Under the pieces are notes generated by a model that saw nothing but the letters and a program-made list of their open reading frames with translations, was not told the DNA's origin and made no database searches. The position numbers and the translations under genes were made by a program. 64,000 bases of DNA from the NCBI RefSeq assembly GCF_016863535.1, contig NZ_BOPB01000010.1:160339-224338 (forward strand), given 5' to 3'. The stretch is from Micromonospora lutea (GTDB taxonomy: Bacteria > Actinomycetota > Actinomycetes > Mycobacteriales > Micromonosporaceae). How positions within the stretch are numbered: position 1 is the first letter of the stretch; every line of letters begins with the position of its first letter. This document shows, one piece after another, positions 44,216 to 52,791 of the stretch.

Positions 44216-44773
44216 GTGGACTTCGACGCGTACGCCCGGACCGGGGTTGACCTCGTCAACGCACGACTGGACGGCCTCGACGACCTGCGCGCCCTCTTCT
44301 GCGACGACCAGGAGTGGATGCGGGACGAGGTCGCGGAACGGGATCTGCCGACTTTCCGGCGCGCACAGAAGCGGCTCCGTCACGTCTTCGCGTACGGCAC
44401 CTCCGGGCGGGACGCCCAGGCGGTGAGCGAACTGAACTCCCTGCTGGAGATGTTCCCGGTGCAGCCGCGCATCTCCGGACACGACTCCCGGGACTGGCAC
44501 ATGCACGTGACCAGTCGGGGTGCCTCGGTCAGTTCGGAGTACCTCGCCGGCGCGGTGTGGGGCCTGTCGGTGTGGCTGTGCGAATACGGCAGCGCCCGGT
44601 TCGGTGTCTGCGCCGACGACCGCTGCGGCAACGTCTACCTGGACACCTCGTCCAACTGCTGCCGGCGGTTCTGCTCGGAGCGCTGCGCCACCCGCTCGCA
44701 CGTGGCCGCCCACCGGGCCCGCAAGCGGGCCGCCGTGCCCAGTCAGTCGGACCCGCTGACGCCGGTTCCCTGA
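44216..44773 (+). CDS. CGNR zinc-finger / ABATE-domain protein
   Basis: 185 residues. N-terminal ABATE-like stress-response region (VDLVNARLDGLDDLRALFCDD) followed by a CGNR zinc finger at about 137-175: FGVCADDRCGNVYLDTSSNC, then CRRFCSERCATRSHVAAHRARKR. The residues match the family signature. Such proteins are thought to bind DNA or RNA and regulate stress genes. GTG 44216 lies close to the stop of the preceding gene (18 bp), so it may be the third gene of that transcript. Confidence 0.88.
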   Translation: MDFDAYARTGVDLVNARLDGLDDLRALFCDDQEWMRDEVAERDLPTFRRAQKRLRHVFAYGTSGRDAQAVSELNSLLEMFPVQPRISGHDSRDWHMHVTSRGASVSSEYLAGAVWGLSVWLCEYGSARFGVCADDRCGNVYLDTSSNCCRRFCSERCATRSHVAAHRARKRAAVPSQSDPLTPVP

Positions 44774-44783
44774 TCGGGCGCGG

Positions 44784-45590
44784 TCAGGCGTCGACCGGGG
44801 ACGGCGTGTTCAGGTGCTGACGGGCGAAGGCCAGCGCCTCGGCCAGATCCGCCTCACGGACCTGCCGGCTCTTCGCGCCCCGGGTGGTCACCTCCACCGC
44901 CACCGAGCCGGTGAAGCCCCGCCCGGCCAGCGAGCGCAGCAGCTCGGCACAGGGCTGGTTGCCGCGCCCCGGCACCAGGTGCTCGTCGCGCCCCTCGCCG
45001 GTGCCGTCACCGAGGTGCACGTGCGCCAAGCCGTCACCCATCCGGTCGGCCATCGCCAGCGCGTCGGTGTGCGAGGCCGCGCAGTGCGACAGGTCGAGCG
45101 TGTACGAGGCGTAACCGGCCTGGGTGGGATCCCAACCGGGCACGTACGGGACGAACTGACGGCCGGCCATCCGTACCGGAAACATGTTCTCCACGGCGAA
45201 CCGCAGGCCGCCGAACTCGCTGGCCACCCGGGCGAGCCCGTCCGCGAAGCCTCGCGCGTAGTCCCGCTGCCAGGTGAAGGGCGGGTGCACCACGACGGTC
45301 GGCGCTTCCAGGGTCTCGGCCAGCACCGCCGCCCGGCGGAGCCGCTCCCACGGGTCGGAGCTCCACACCCGCTGCGTGACCAGCAGACAGGGGGCGTGGA
45401 CGGAAAGCACCGGCACCCCGTAATGCTCGGACAGTCCCCGCAGCGCGCCCGCGTCCTGGCTGACCTGATCGGTCCAGACCATCACCTCAAGGCCGTCATA
45501 GCCGTGCGCCGCGGCCAGCTGAAACGCCGCCGCGGTCCGCTCAGGGAAGACCGAGGAACTGGACAGGAGCACCGGGACGTGGGAAGTCAC
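44784..45590 (-). CDS. Sugar phosphate isomerase/epimerase-type TIM barrel
   Basis: 268 residues of an AP-endonuclease-2/xylose-isomerase-like TIM barrel. Metal-ligand pattern: Glu in [13 protein letters not shown], His in [10 protein letters not shown], Glu in [11 protein letters not shown], Asp/His in [29 protein letters not shown] and Glu in VAVEVTTRG. It is like M. tuberculosis Rv0498, which lies in the same conserved segment next to ppx. The substrate is unknown. GTG 45590 is chosen because it opens directly into [13 protein letters not shown]; two upstream ATGs (45626, 45623) add non-conserved residues. Confidence 0.85.
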   Translation of the reverse strand: MTSHVPVLLSSSSVFPERTAAAFQLAAAHGYDGLEVMVWTDQVSQDAGALRGLSEHYGVPVLSVHAPCLLVTQRVWSSDPWERLRRAAVLAETLEAPTVVVHPPFTWQRDYARGFADGLARVASEFGGLRFAVENMFPVRMAGRQFVPYVPGWDPTQAGYASYTLDLSHCAASHTDALAMADRMGDGLAHVHLGDGTGEGRDEHLVPGRGNQPCAELLRSLAGRGFTGSVAVEVTTRGAKSRQVREADLAEALAFARQHLNTPSPVDA

Positions 45591-45665
45591 ACCACCGAGG
45601 GTAGCCGCCCCGCGTTGAGACATCATGACGAGAATACGTAAACCGGACAGCGTGGACGACGGGGA

Positions 45666-46610
45666 TCACACCGAAGCCAGGCGATCCATCCGGCTGAGGA
45701 TCACACCCTCGCGCAAGGCCCACGGACAGACGTCCACGGAGTCCACCCCGAGTCGACGCATCACCGCCTCGGCGACCACGGCACCGGCCAGCAGTTGATG
45801 GGACCGCCCCACGCTGACCCCCTCCAACTCGACCAACTGCGCGGGCGGGATGTGCCGGATGAAGCCGAGCACCTGTCGTAGCCCGGACCGGGTGAGCCGA
45901 CGTCGGGCCCAGAGCCCGGCTCCGCTGGGTGCCGCACCGGCGAGCCGGGCCAGCGTACGGAACGTCTTGGAGGTCGCCACCGGCCGTTCCCAGCCCACCT
46001 CGGTCATCCGCTCGACGACTGGATCAAGCTGAGCGTCGACGTACTGCCGCAACAGTTCCACCGTCTCCGGCGCGGGCGGGACGGTGCTCTCCGGATCCAC
46101 GCCGAGCCGGTCCCGGGTCAACCGACCGGCCCCGAGGGGCAGGGACACCGCGACGTCCGGATCCTCGTCGATACCGGCCGCGATCTCCAGCGAGCCGCCG
46201 CCGATGTCCAGCACCAGCAGCCGCCCCGCCGACCACCCGAACCACCGCCGGACCGCGAGGAACGTCATCCGCGCCTCGTCGGCACCGGAGAGCACCTCCA
46301 GCCGTACGCCGGTGGAGTCCCGTACCCGGGCCAGTACGTCGGCCGCGTTGGTGGCGTCGCGCACCGCGGAGGTGGCGAAGGCGATCAGTTCGTCCACCTT
46401 CAGTCCGGTGGCCGCCGTACGCGCTGCGTCCACCGCCTGGACCAGGGCGTCCGCGCCGACCTCGCCGAGCGCGCCGTCCGGACCGATCTGCTCGGCCAGG
46501 CGCAGCACCGCCTTCTCCGAGTGCGCCGGCCAGGGGTGCGCCCCGCGATGTGCGTCGACAACCAGCAGGTGCACCGTGTTCGAACCGACGTCGAGGACAC
46601 CCAGTCGCAT
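45666..46610 (-). CDS. ppx: Exopolyphosphatase / Ppx-GppA family phosphatase
   Basis: 314 residues, the short Ppx/GppA form found in actinobacteria (Ppx1 of M. tuberculosis). ASKHA phosphate-binding loops: [18 protein letters not shown] and [16 protein letters not shown]; the acidic residue is in [15 protein letters not shown]. It hydrolyses polyphosphate or the pentaphosphate of pppGpp. It lacks the C-terminal HD domain of the E. coli protein. It stands 70 bp before the divergent Cys-rich protein gene. The PhoP/SenX3 system nearby fits polyphosphate metabolism. Confidence 0.93.
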   Translation of the reverse strand: MRLGVLDVGSNTVHLLVVDAHRGAHPWPAHSEKAVLRLAEQIGPDGALGEVGADALVQAVDAARTAATGLKVDELIAFATSAVRDATNAADVLARVRDSTGVRLEVLSGADEARMTFLAVRRWFGWSAGRLLVLDIGGGSLEIAAGIDEDPDVAVSLPLGAGRLTRDRLGVDPESTVPPAPETVELLRQYVDAQLDPVVERMTEVGWERPVATSKTFRTLARLAGAAPSGAGLWARRRLTRSGLRQVLGFIRHIPPAQLVELEGVSVGRSHQLLAGAVVAEAVMRRLGVDSVDVCPWALREGVILSRMDRLASV

Positions 46611-46682
46611 GGAAGAACCCTAGGCCCACCCGGTTCGCGCCACTCGGCGGCCTACCTGCCCCACCACGCGTACGCTGGCCAG

Positions 46683-47495
46683 GTGACAGGGCAGATCGAA
46701 CTGCGTGTGCTGGTGGACGACCCGGCCGATCCGCGCAGCCGGGAAGTGCCGCTGGACTTCCCCCGAGAGTGGATCGAGTTCGTCGACCCGGCGGACGAGC
46801 GGCACCTGATCCGGGCCGACCTCACCTGGTTGCTGTCCCGGTGGACCTGCATCTTCGGCCGGGGTTGTCACGGCATCGTTGCCGGTCGGTCGGCCGACGG
46901 CTGCTGCTCGCACGGTGCGTTCTTCACCGATTCCGACGACGAGTCGCGAGTTCGTGCCGCGGTGAAGCGACTGACGCCACAGACCTGGCAGCACTATCGG
47001 CGCGGTTTCAAGAACTGGACCGAGAACGACACCGTCGACGGCAAGACTCCGGCGCGTCGTACCGCCACCCAGGGGGCGGACGGACCGTGCGTCTTTCTCA
47101 ACGACGCGGGCTTCCCGGGCGGGGGCGGTTGCGCGTTGCACGCCCAGGCACTACGCGACGGGGCGCATCCGCTGGAGTACAAACCGGACGTGTGCTGGCA
47201 GTTGCCGATCCGTCGGGACCAGGAATGGGTCAAGCGGCCGGACAACACGAAGGTGCTGGTGTCCACGCTGGCCGAGTTCGACCGGCGCGGCTGGGGTGCC
47301 GGTGGGCACGATCTCGACTGGTGGTGCACCTCCTCCACCGACGCGCACGTGGGCACCGACCCGATGTACCTGTCGTACGCCCCGGAACTGACCGCACTCA
47401 TCGGCGAGGCCGGGTACGCCAAACTGGCCGAGCTGTGCGTGGCCCGGGCCCGGCAGGGTCTCGTCGCTCCCCACCCCGCCGACGGCGGCGTCTGA
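46683..47495 (+). CDS. Conserved cysteine-rich protein (Rv0495c-like)
   Basis: 270 residues with at least eight cysteines in a non-random arrangement: [20 protein letters not shown] then [40 protein letters not shown] and [11 protein letters not shown]. This suggests an iron-sulfur or zinc site, as in DUF3109/YkgJ-type proteins, though I cannot assign the family with certainty. It lies divergent from ppx as Rv0495c does from ppx1 in M. tuberculosis. GTG 46683 is preferred; the frame is open further upstream but that stretch overlaps the divergent ppx gene. Confidence 0.75.
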   Translation: MTGQIELRVLVDDPADPRSREVPLDFPREWIEFVDPADERHLIRADLTWLLSRWTCIFGRGCHGIVAGRSADGCCSHGAFFTDSDDESRVRAAVKRLTPQTWQHYRRGFKNWTENDTVDGKTPARRTATQGADGPCVFLNDAGFPGGGGCALHAQALRDGAHPLEYKPDVCWQLPIRRDQEWVKRPDNTKVLVSTLAEFDRRGWGAGGHDLDWWCTSSTDAHVGTDPMYLSYAPELTALIGEAGYAKLAELCVARARQGLVAPHPADGGV

Positions 47496-47565
47496 CGTTC
47501 GCGTCACGCGGAACCCTCTCCCGGTCGACCCGGCGGCGGTCGGGAGGCGATGCGGTGGGCTCGGA

Positions 47566-48249
47566 TCAGGGCTCGAACTTGTAGCCGAGACCACGCACCG
47601 TGACGATGTGGCGGGGGGCGGAGGGCTCCGGCTCGATCTTGGAGCGCAGCCGTTTGACGTGTACGTCCAGCGTCTTCGTGTCGCCGACGTAGTCGGCACC
47701 CCAGACACGGTCGATCAACTGGCCCCGGGTGAGCACCCGACCCGCGTTGCGAAGCAGCAGCTCAAGTAGCTCGAACTCCTTGAGCGGCAGCTGCACCGTG
47801 GCCCCGTTCACGGTCACCACGTGCCGTTCGACGTCCATCCGGACCGGTCCGGCGGCGAGGGTCGGCACCACCGACTCGGGAGTCTCCGAGCTGTGCCGGC
47901 GCAGCACCGCCCGGATCCGGGCGACCAGTTCCCGGGGAGAGTACGGCTTGGTCACGTAGTCGTCGGCGCCGATCTCCAGGCCGACCACCTTGTCGATCTC
48001 GCTGTCCCGCGCGGTGACCATGATGATCGGCACCTGCGAGCGCTGGCGCAGTTGACGGCAGACCTCGGTACCGGACATCTCCGGCAGCATCAGGTCGAGC
48101 AGGACGATATCGGCGCCGGTCCGATCGAACTCGGTGAGCGCCGACGTCCCCGTGGCAGCCACGGAAACCTCGAACCCCTCCTTGCGGAGCATGTACGACA
48201 GGGCGTCTGAGAACGACTCCTCGTCCTCAACCACCAGTACGCGACTCAA
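47566..48249 (-). CDS. OmpR-family response regulator (RegX3/PhoP type)
   Basis: 227 residues. Receiver domain: acidic pocket in VLVVEDEESFSDAL, phosphoacceptor Asp in ADIVLLDLMLPEMSG, Thr in MVTARDSE and Lys in DYVTKPYSPREL. C-terminal winged helix: LPLKEFELLELLLRN, LIDRVWGADYVGDTKTLDVHVKRLRSKIE and RGLGYKFEP. Pairs with the histidine kinase encoded just upstream (57 bp). The N-terminus is nearly identical to what I remember of Streptomyces PhoP, and the gene order to M. tuberculosis senX3-regX3. It probably controls phosphate-limitation genes. The start is a TTG at 48249, preceded by GGAAAGG; no ATG or GTG fits better. Confidence 0.9.
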   Translation of the reverse strand: MSRVLVVEDEESFSDALSYMLRKEGFEVSVAATGTSALTEFDRTGADIVLLDLMLPEMSGTEVCRQLRQRSQVPIIMVTARDSEIDKVVGLEIGADDYVTKPYSPRELVARIRAVLRRHSSETPESVVPTLAAGPVRMDVERHVVTVNGATVQLPLKEFELLELLLRNAGRVLTRGQLIDRVWGADYVGDTKTLDVHVKRLRSKIEPEPSAPRHIVTVRGLGYKFEP

Positions 48250-48306
48250 CGGCTTTTCCTTTCCATCGGTCGAACCGGACCGAGCCCGGTTTGATCCCAC
48301 ACGCGG

Positions 48307-49590
48307 TCAGCCCTGCCGCGACCTGTCCGGATCGGCCTCGATCCCGATGGACGGCAGCGTCGCCAGCAGGTCGTCCGGCGGGCGGGCCGGCAGCCGGAGG
48401 GTGAACGTCGACCCACCACCAAGAGTGCTCGTCACATCCACCCGGCCGCCATGGTTGCTCGCGATGTGTTTGACGATCGCCAGCCCCAGGCCGGTGCCGC
48501 CGGTCGCCCGCGAGCGGGCCTGATCGGCCCGGTAGAACCGCTCGAAGATGCGGTCGACGTCGGTGGGGGCGATGCCGATGCCCTGGTCGGTGACCGCGAT
48601 CTCCACCTGATCCCCGGTCGCCCGAGCGGCGATGCGTACCGTCCTGTCCTCGCCGGAGTAGTTGAGGGCGTTCTCCACCAGATTCGCCACCGCGGTGGCG
48701 AGCTGGTTGTCACTGCCGTACAGCATCAGTCCCCGCTCGGCTTCGACCGTCACCTCGATCCGACGAGCGGCGGCGGCGGTCCGGGTGCGATCGATCACCT
48801 CGGAGATCACCCAGTCCACCGCGACCGCCTCCGGTGCCGGCTGCGGTTCGGCGCCCTGGAGCCGGGTCAGTTCCAGCAGTTCCTGCACCAGCCGCCCCAG
48901 CCGCGTCGACTCGTGCTGGATGCGTTCGGCGAAGCGCCGGGCCGCGACCAGGTCCTCGGAGAGTTCCGGCCGCTCCGCCTCGGCCGGCTCGGTGGCGTCC
49001 AGCAGGGCCTCGGCGAGCAGTTGCAACGCACCGATCGGGGTCTTCAGTTCGTGGCTGACGTTGGCCACGAAGTCCCGACGGACCCGGGCCAACCGGTGCG
49101 ACTCGGTCACGTCGACCGCTTCCACCGCGATGTAGCCGCTGCCCAGTCCCATCGCCCGCAGGTGCACGCCGAGCGGGTTCTCCTCGGCGTTGCCGCGACC
49201 TCGGGGCAGGTCGAGCTCGATCTCGCGCCGCACGCCGGTGCGCCGTACCTGCCCCGCCAGGGTACGGACCAGCGGATGCGCCATGATCGAACCCGGCCGG
49301 GCGCCGGTCCGCAGCAGCCCCATCGCCCGCGCCGCCGGATTGGTCAGCACGGGCACGTCATCCTCGTCCAGGACCACGACTCCCGCGCGCAGCGAGTCGA
49401 TCGCACGACGGCCCAGCCCGACCTGCACCTCGTCGACGATCGCGTGCCTCCCCTTACCGAACTGGAAACCAACCCACCGGCTCTGCCTGGACCGGGTCGG
49501 CCGGCGCGTCGTGGGGACCACGCGGGACAACCACGCGCCGGCGATCACCCCGATCACCAGGGCCGCAGCCACCGTCAACGCCCACGTCAC
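48307..49590 (-). CDS. Histidine kinase (SenX3/PhoR type)
   Basis: 427 residues. One N-terminal membrane segment (about 2-24), a PAS-like region (about 60-160, SLRAGVVVLDEDDVPVLTNPAA), dimerisation/phosphoacceptor domain with His in DFVANVSHELKTPIGALQLLAE, then the ATPase domain with N-box ATAVANLVENALNYS, G1 VTDQGIGI, F-box FERFYRADQAR and G2 GTGLGLAIVKHI. The SenX3/PhoR group senses phosphate status, often through PhoU. A ribosome-spaced gap of 57 bp separates it from the regulator gene. Its own promoter lies in the 198-bp divergent region shared with phoU. Confidence 0.92.
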   Translation of the reverse strand: MTWALTVAAALVIGVIAGAWLSRVVPTTRRPTRSRQSRWVGFQFGKGRHAIVDEVQVGLGRRAIDSLRAGVVVLDEDDVPVLTNPAARAMGLLRTGARPGSIMAHPLVRTLAGQVRRTGVRREIELDLPRGRGNAEENPLGVHLRAMGLGSGYIAVEAVDVTESHRLARVRRDFVANVSHELKTPIGALQLLAEALLDATEPAEAERPELSEDLVAARRFAERIQHESTRLGRLVQELLELTRLQGAEPQPAPEAVAVDWVISEVIDRTRTAAAARRIEVTVEAERGLMLYGSDNQLATAVANLVENALNYSGEDRTVRIAARATGDQVEIAVTDQGIGIAPTDVDRIFERFYRADQARSRATGGTGLGLAIVKHIASNHGGRVDVTSTLGGGSTFTLRLPARPPDDLLATLPSIGIEADPDRSRQG

Positions 49591-49662
49591 CCGGCGATCG
49601 TAGGGTCATTGTCGACCTGGCTATCGCCCAGAACAGGACGAAGCACTCTCACTTCCGGGAAA

Positions 49663-49701
49663 GTTCACCCACGCGTCCGCCCTCGTTCATCAGCGTTCAC
49701 C
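49663..49701 (+). promoter_or_regulatory. PHO box (PhoP-binding direct repeats) between senX3/phoR and phoU
   Basis: GTTCACC at 49663, GTTCATC at 49685 and GTTCACC at 49695 lie on one face of the DNA (22 and 10 bp apart); the first unit GTTCACCCACG matches the Streptomyces consensus GTTCAYYYRCG at every position, and a degenerate unit fills the 11-bp step between the first two. This is the expected autoregulatory site in the phoU-phoR/P divergent promoter. Confidence 0.75.
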
Positions 49702-49788
49702 TCCGGTCCGCCCGGGGGCCCTAGCTTGGCGGCGTACCTGGCACAACCCCGCCGGCGGGTCGCCGGCACCGATGGACAGGACGTGAGG

Positions 49789-50439
49789 ATGCGCGACGAG
49801 TTCCAGGCCGACCTTCAGGCCGTCAGCCACCAGCTGGTCGAGATGGCCGAGGGAGTTCGGGCGGCGCTGCGGCAGGCGACCCGGGCCCTGCTCACCGCCG
49901 ACCGTCGAGCGGCCGAGTCCGTGATCGAGCGGGACGCGGAGATCGACGGACTCTACCGTCAGATCGAGGAGCGGGTCTGCGACGTCCTGGCCCGGCAGGC
50001 CCCGGTCGCTTCCGACCTGCGCGCCATGATCACCGCGCTGCACGTGGCGGCCGACCTGGAACGCATGGGTGACCTGGCCGAACACGTCGCCAAGACGGCA
50101 CTGCGCCGGCACCCGTCGCCGGCCGTGCCAGCCGAGCTGCGCCCGGTCTTCACGGACATGGCGAACATCGCCGACCGGATGGCGGGGAAGATCGCCTCGG
50201 TGCTCGCCCGCCCCGACGCCGACCTCGCGGCCGAGTTGGACGGCGACGACGACGCGATGGACGATCTGCACAGAGGGCTGTTCGGGGTGCTGCTCGGCGC
50301 GGACTGGCCGTACGGCGTGGAGACCGCCATCGACGCCACTCTGCTCGGTCGCTTCTACGAGCGCTTCGCCGACCACGCGGTCAACAGCGCCGAGCACGTG
50401 GTCTACCTGATCACGGGCGAGACCGTCACTCCCGCCTGA
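49789..50439 (+). CDS. phoU: Phosphate-signalling protein PhoU
   Basis: 216 residues: two PhoU repeats of about 90 residues, each a three-helix bundle. Metal-binding motif in the first repeat, VIERDAEIDGLYRQIEERVCDVLARQAPVASDLR, and in the second, ELDGDDDAMDDLHRGL. It mediates between the Pst transporter and the PhoR/SenX3 kinase and represses the regulon when phosphate is abundant. Divergent from the kinase gene with the PHO box between. ATG 49789 follows GTGAGG. A strong terminator follows the gene. Confidence 0.94.
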   Translation: MRDEFQADLQAVSHQLVEMAEGVRAALRQATRALLTADRRAAESVIERDAEIDGLYRQIEERVCDVLARQAPVASDLRAMITALHVAADLERMGDLAEHVAKTALRRHPSPAVPAELRPVFTDMANIADRMAGKIASVLARPDADLAAELDGDDDAMDDLHRGLFGVLLGADWPYGVETAIDATLLGRFYERFADHAVNSAEHVVYLITGETVTPA

Positions 50440-50459
50440 ACACCCCGACCTGAACACCA

Positions 50460-50491
50460 CGAGGGGCCCCGGTCAGCGTCGGGGCCCCTCG
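50460..50491. terminator. Hairpin terminator between phoU and phosphoglycerate mutase
   Basis: Perfect 12-bp stem (cgaggggccccg) with an 8-nt loop, in the 74-bp gap between the convergent genes. It can end both transcripts. Confidence 0.88.
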
Positions 50492-50513
50492 TCGCGATCT
50501 CACGGTCGGTCAG

Positions 50514-51281
50514 TCAGCGACCCTGGTTGGCCACCGCCGCAGCGGCCGCCTTCGCCGCCTCCGGGTCGAGGTAGGTGCCGCCCAGCGTCTGGGGACGCAG
50601 CAGCGGGTCCAGGTCGTAGCGCAGCGGGATTCCGGTGGGGATGTTGAGTTTCGCGATCGCCTCATCGCTGATCTGGTCCAGGTGCTTGACCAGCGCCCGC
50701 AGCGAATTGCCGTGCGCGGCCACCAGCACCGTGCGGCCGGCCAGGATGTCCGGCACGATCGAGTCGTACCAGTACGGCAGCATCCGCTCGACGACATCCT
50801 TGAGGCACTCGGTACGCGGCATCAGCTCGGTCGGCAGCAGCGCGTACCGAGGATCGCCCACCTGCGACCACTCGTCGTCGTCCGCGATCGGCGGCGGCGG
50901 GGTGTCGTACGACCGGCGCCAGAGCATGAACTGCTCCTCGCCGTACTCCTCCAGGGTCTGCTTCTTGTTCTTGCCCTGCAGCGCGCCGTAGTGGCGCTCG
51001 TTGAGCCGCCACGACCGGCGCACCGCGATCCAGTGCCGGTCGGCGGCGTTCAACGCCAACTCGGCGGTCCGGATGGCGCGGCGCATCACGCTGGTGTGCA
51101 CCACGTCCGGCAGCAGGCCGTGCTCGCGCAGCAGCTCGCCGCCGCGGCGCGCCTCATTTTCCCCCTTCGCGGTCAGGTCGACGTCGACCCAGCCGGTGAA
51201 GAGGTTCTTGGCGTTCCAGTCGCTTTCGCCGTGCCGAAGCAGGACCAGCGTCCCGACGGTGGGCCCCTCGCTAGCTGTCAT
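50514..51281 (-). CDS. gpmA: 2,3-bisphosphoglycerate-dependent phosphoglycerate mutase
   Basis: 255 residues. Catalytic His in [19 protein letters not shown], Arg/Glu in [17 protein letters not shown], and the second catalytic His in [16 protein letters not shown]. It interconverts 3- and 2-phosphoglycerate in glycolysis and gluconeogenesis via a phosphohistidine. M. tuberculosis gpm1 stands next to senX3-regX3 in the same way. ATG 51281 is preferred; the frame upstream lacks homology. Confidence 0.95.
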   Translation of the reverse strand: MTASEGPTVGTLVLLRHGESDWNAKNLFTGWVDVDLTAKGENEARRGGELLREHGLLPDVVHTSVMRRAIRTAELALNAADRHWIAVRRSWRLNERHYGALQGKNKKQTLEEYGEEQFMLWRRSYDTPPPPIADDDEWSQVGDPRYALLPTELMPRTECLKDVVERMLPYWYDSIVPDILAGRTVLVAAHGNSLRALVKHLDQISDEAIAKLNIPTGIPLRYDLDPLLRPQTLGGTYLDPEAAKAAAAAVANQGR

Positions 51282-51433
51282 GCCGATCATCCTGCCGCAA
51301 CCCGGAGCGGCACGCGCGGGAAGGGTGGTGACGACCACCACGTGGAAATGCAGGTGACCTTGATTCGGGCACGCCACTAGGTTGGTAAGGATCCAATAGA
51401 TCTTCAGGCATTACGGGGAACGGGGGCGCCGGC

Positions 51434-52741
51434 GTGCGCGCGATGCGGGGTTGGTTCCGGGACACCACAGGTGGGCTACCGAGAACCTTCTGGTACCTCT
51501 GGACGGGCACGCTGATCAACCGGCTTGGCTCGTTCGTCCTGGTCTTCCTCGCCATCTACCTGACCCAGGAGCGCGGCTTCTCCGCCTCGCAGGCCGGCCT
51601 GGTCATCGGCGCCTGGGGCGTCGGCGGCGCGGTCGGCACCACCGCCGGCGGCACCCTGACCGACCGGTGGGGCCGCCGGCCGACCCTGCTCACCGCTCAC
51701 CTGGGCGCCGCGACCATGATGCTCGCCCTGGGCTTCGCCCGTGACCTGTGGACGGTCGCGGCGGGTGCGTTGCTGCTCGGCCTCTTCGCCGAGGCGGCCC
51801 GCCCCGCATTCGGCGCCATGATGATCGACGTGGTCCCGGAGCGGGATCGGTTGCGCGCCTTCTCGCTCAACTACTGGGCGATCAATCTCGGCTTCGCCTG
51901 CGCCGCGGTGCTCGCCGGCTTCGCCGCCCAGGCCGGGTACCTGCTGCTCTTCGTGGTCAACGCGGCGACCACGGTGGTCACCGCGCTGATCATCTTTGTG
52001 AAGGTGCGGGAGACCCGGACGGTCACCGTCGACATGCCCCGCGGCAGTGCCCCGGCCGGAGCCCTCCGGACCATCCTGAGCGACCGGGTGTACCTCGGTT
52101 TCGTCACCCTGAACCTCCTCGGGGCACTGGTCTTCCTGCAACACATCTCGATGCTGCCGATCGCGATGGCCGACTCCGGCCTGAGCCCCGCCACGTATGG
52201 ATCAGTGATCGCGCTCAACGGCGTCCTGATCGTGGCCGGTCAACTCTTCGTGCCCCGACTGATCAAGGGGCGTAGCCGCTCGCATGTGCTCGCCCTGGCC
52301 GCGATCGTGATGGGCGTCGGCTTCGGGCTGACCGCGTTCGCCGAGGTCGCGTGGTTCTACGGACTGACGGTGCTGATCTGGACCCTCGGCGAGATGCTCA
52401 ACTCGCCGTCCAACGCCACCCTCATCGCCGAACTCTCCCCGGCCGAGTTGCGCGGTCGCTACCAGGGAGTCTTCTCGCTCTCCTGGCAACTGGCCGGGGC
52501 GGCGGCGCCGATCCTCGGCGGGCTGGTGCGGGAACAGGCCGGCAACGCCACGCTCTGGTTCGGCTGCGCGGTCATCGGCCTGGTGATGGCGGTGGGTCAC
52601 CTGCTCTCCGGGCCGGCGCGGGAGCGGCGGGCCGTTGCGCTACGAACCGCCGGTGCCGCCCCGGTCGTCACGGCGCAGTCGACCGCACCGCAGCCTGCCG
52701 CCCCGCAGGCGGCCGAACCGGTGGCCACGTCCCAGGGGTGA
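51434..52741 (+). CDS. MFS transporter (DHA1-like), copy 1
   Basis: 435 residues, about twelve membrane segments. The MFS motif A between helices 2 and 3 is GTLTDRWGRRPTLLTAH, and helix 4/5 motif C-like sequences follow. The N-terminus WFRDTTGGLPRTFWYLWTGTLINRLGSFVLVFLAIYLTQE closely parallels the next gene. Family members export drugs or sugars by proton antiport; the substrate is unknown. GTG 51434 starts the frame. The C-terminal tail (about 405-435) is Pro/Ala/Thr-rich, cytoplasmic. Confidence 0.88.
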   Translation: MRAMRGWFRDTTGGLPRTFWYLWTGTLINRLGSFVLVFLAIYLTQERGFSASQAGLVIGAWGVGGAVGTTAGGTLTDRWGRRPTLLTAHLGAATMMLALGFARDLWTVAAGALLLGLFAEAARPAFGAMMIDVVPERDRLRAFSLNYWAINLGFACAAVLAGFAAQAGYLLLFVVNAATTVVTALIIFVKVRETRTVTVDMPRGSAPAGALRTILSDRVYLGFVTLNLLGALVFLQHISMLPIAMADSGLSPATYGSVIALNGVLIVAGQLFVPRLIKGRSRSHVLALAAIVMGVGFGLTAFAEVAWFYGLTVLIWTLGEMLNSPSNATLIAELSPAELRGRYQGVFSLSWQLAGAAAPILGGLVREQAGNATLWFGCAVIGLVMAVGHLLSGPARERRAVALRTAGAAPVVTAQSTAPQPAAPQAAEPVATSQG

Positions 52742-52791
52742 ACGCGCCCCCGGCGGCTGTCCCGCCCGGCGACCCGGGCAAGATCTGTTAG

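Noticed and set aside
47496..47565. Weak inverted repeat (ctcccg / cgggag) as terminator between the Cys-rich and regX3-like genes
   Set aside because: The arms pair over only six bases with mismatches; not strong enough to report.
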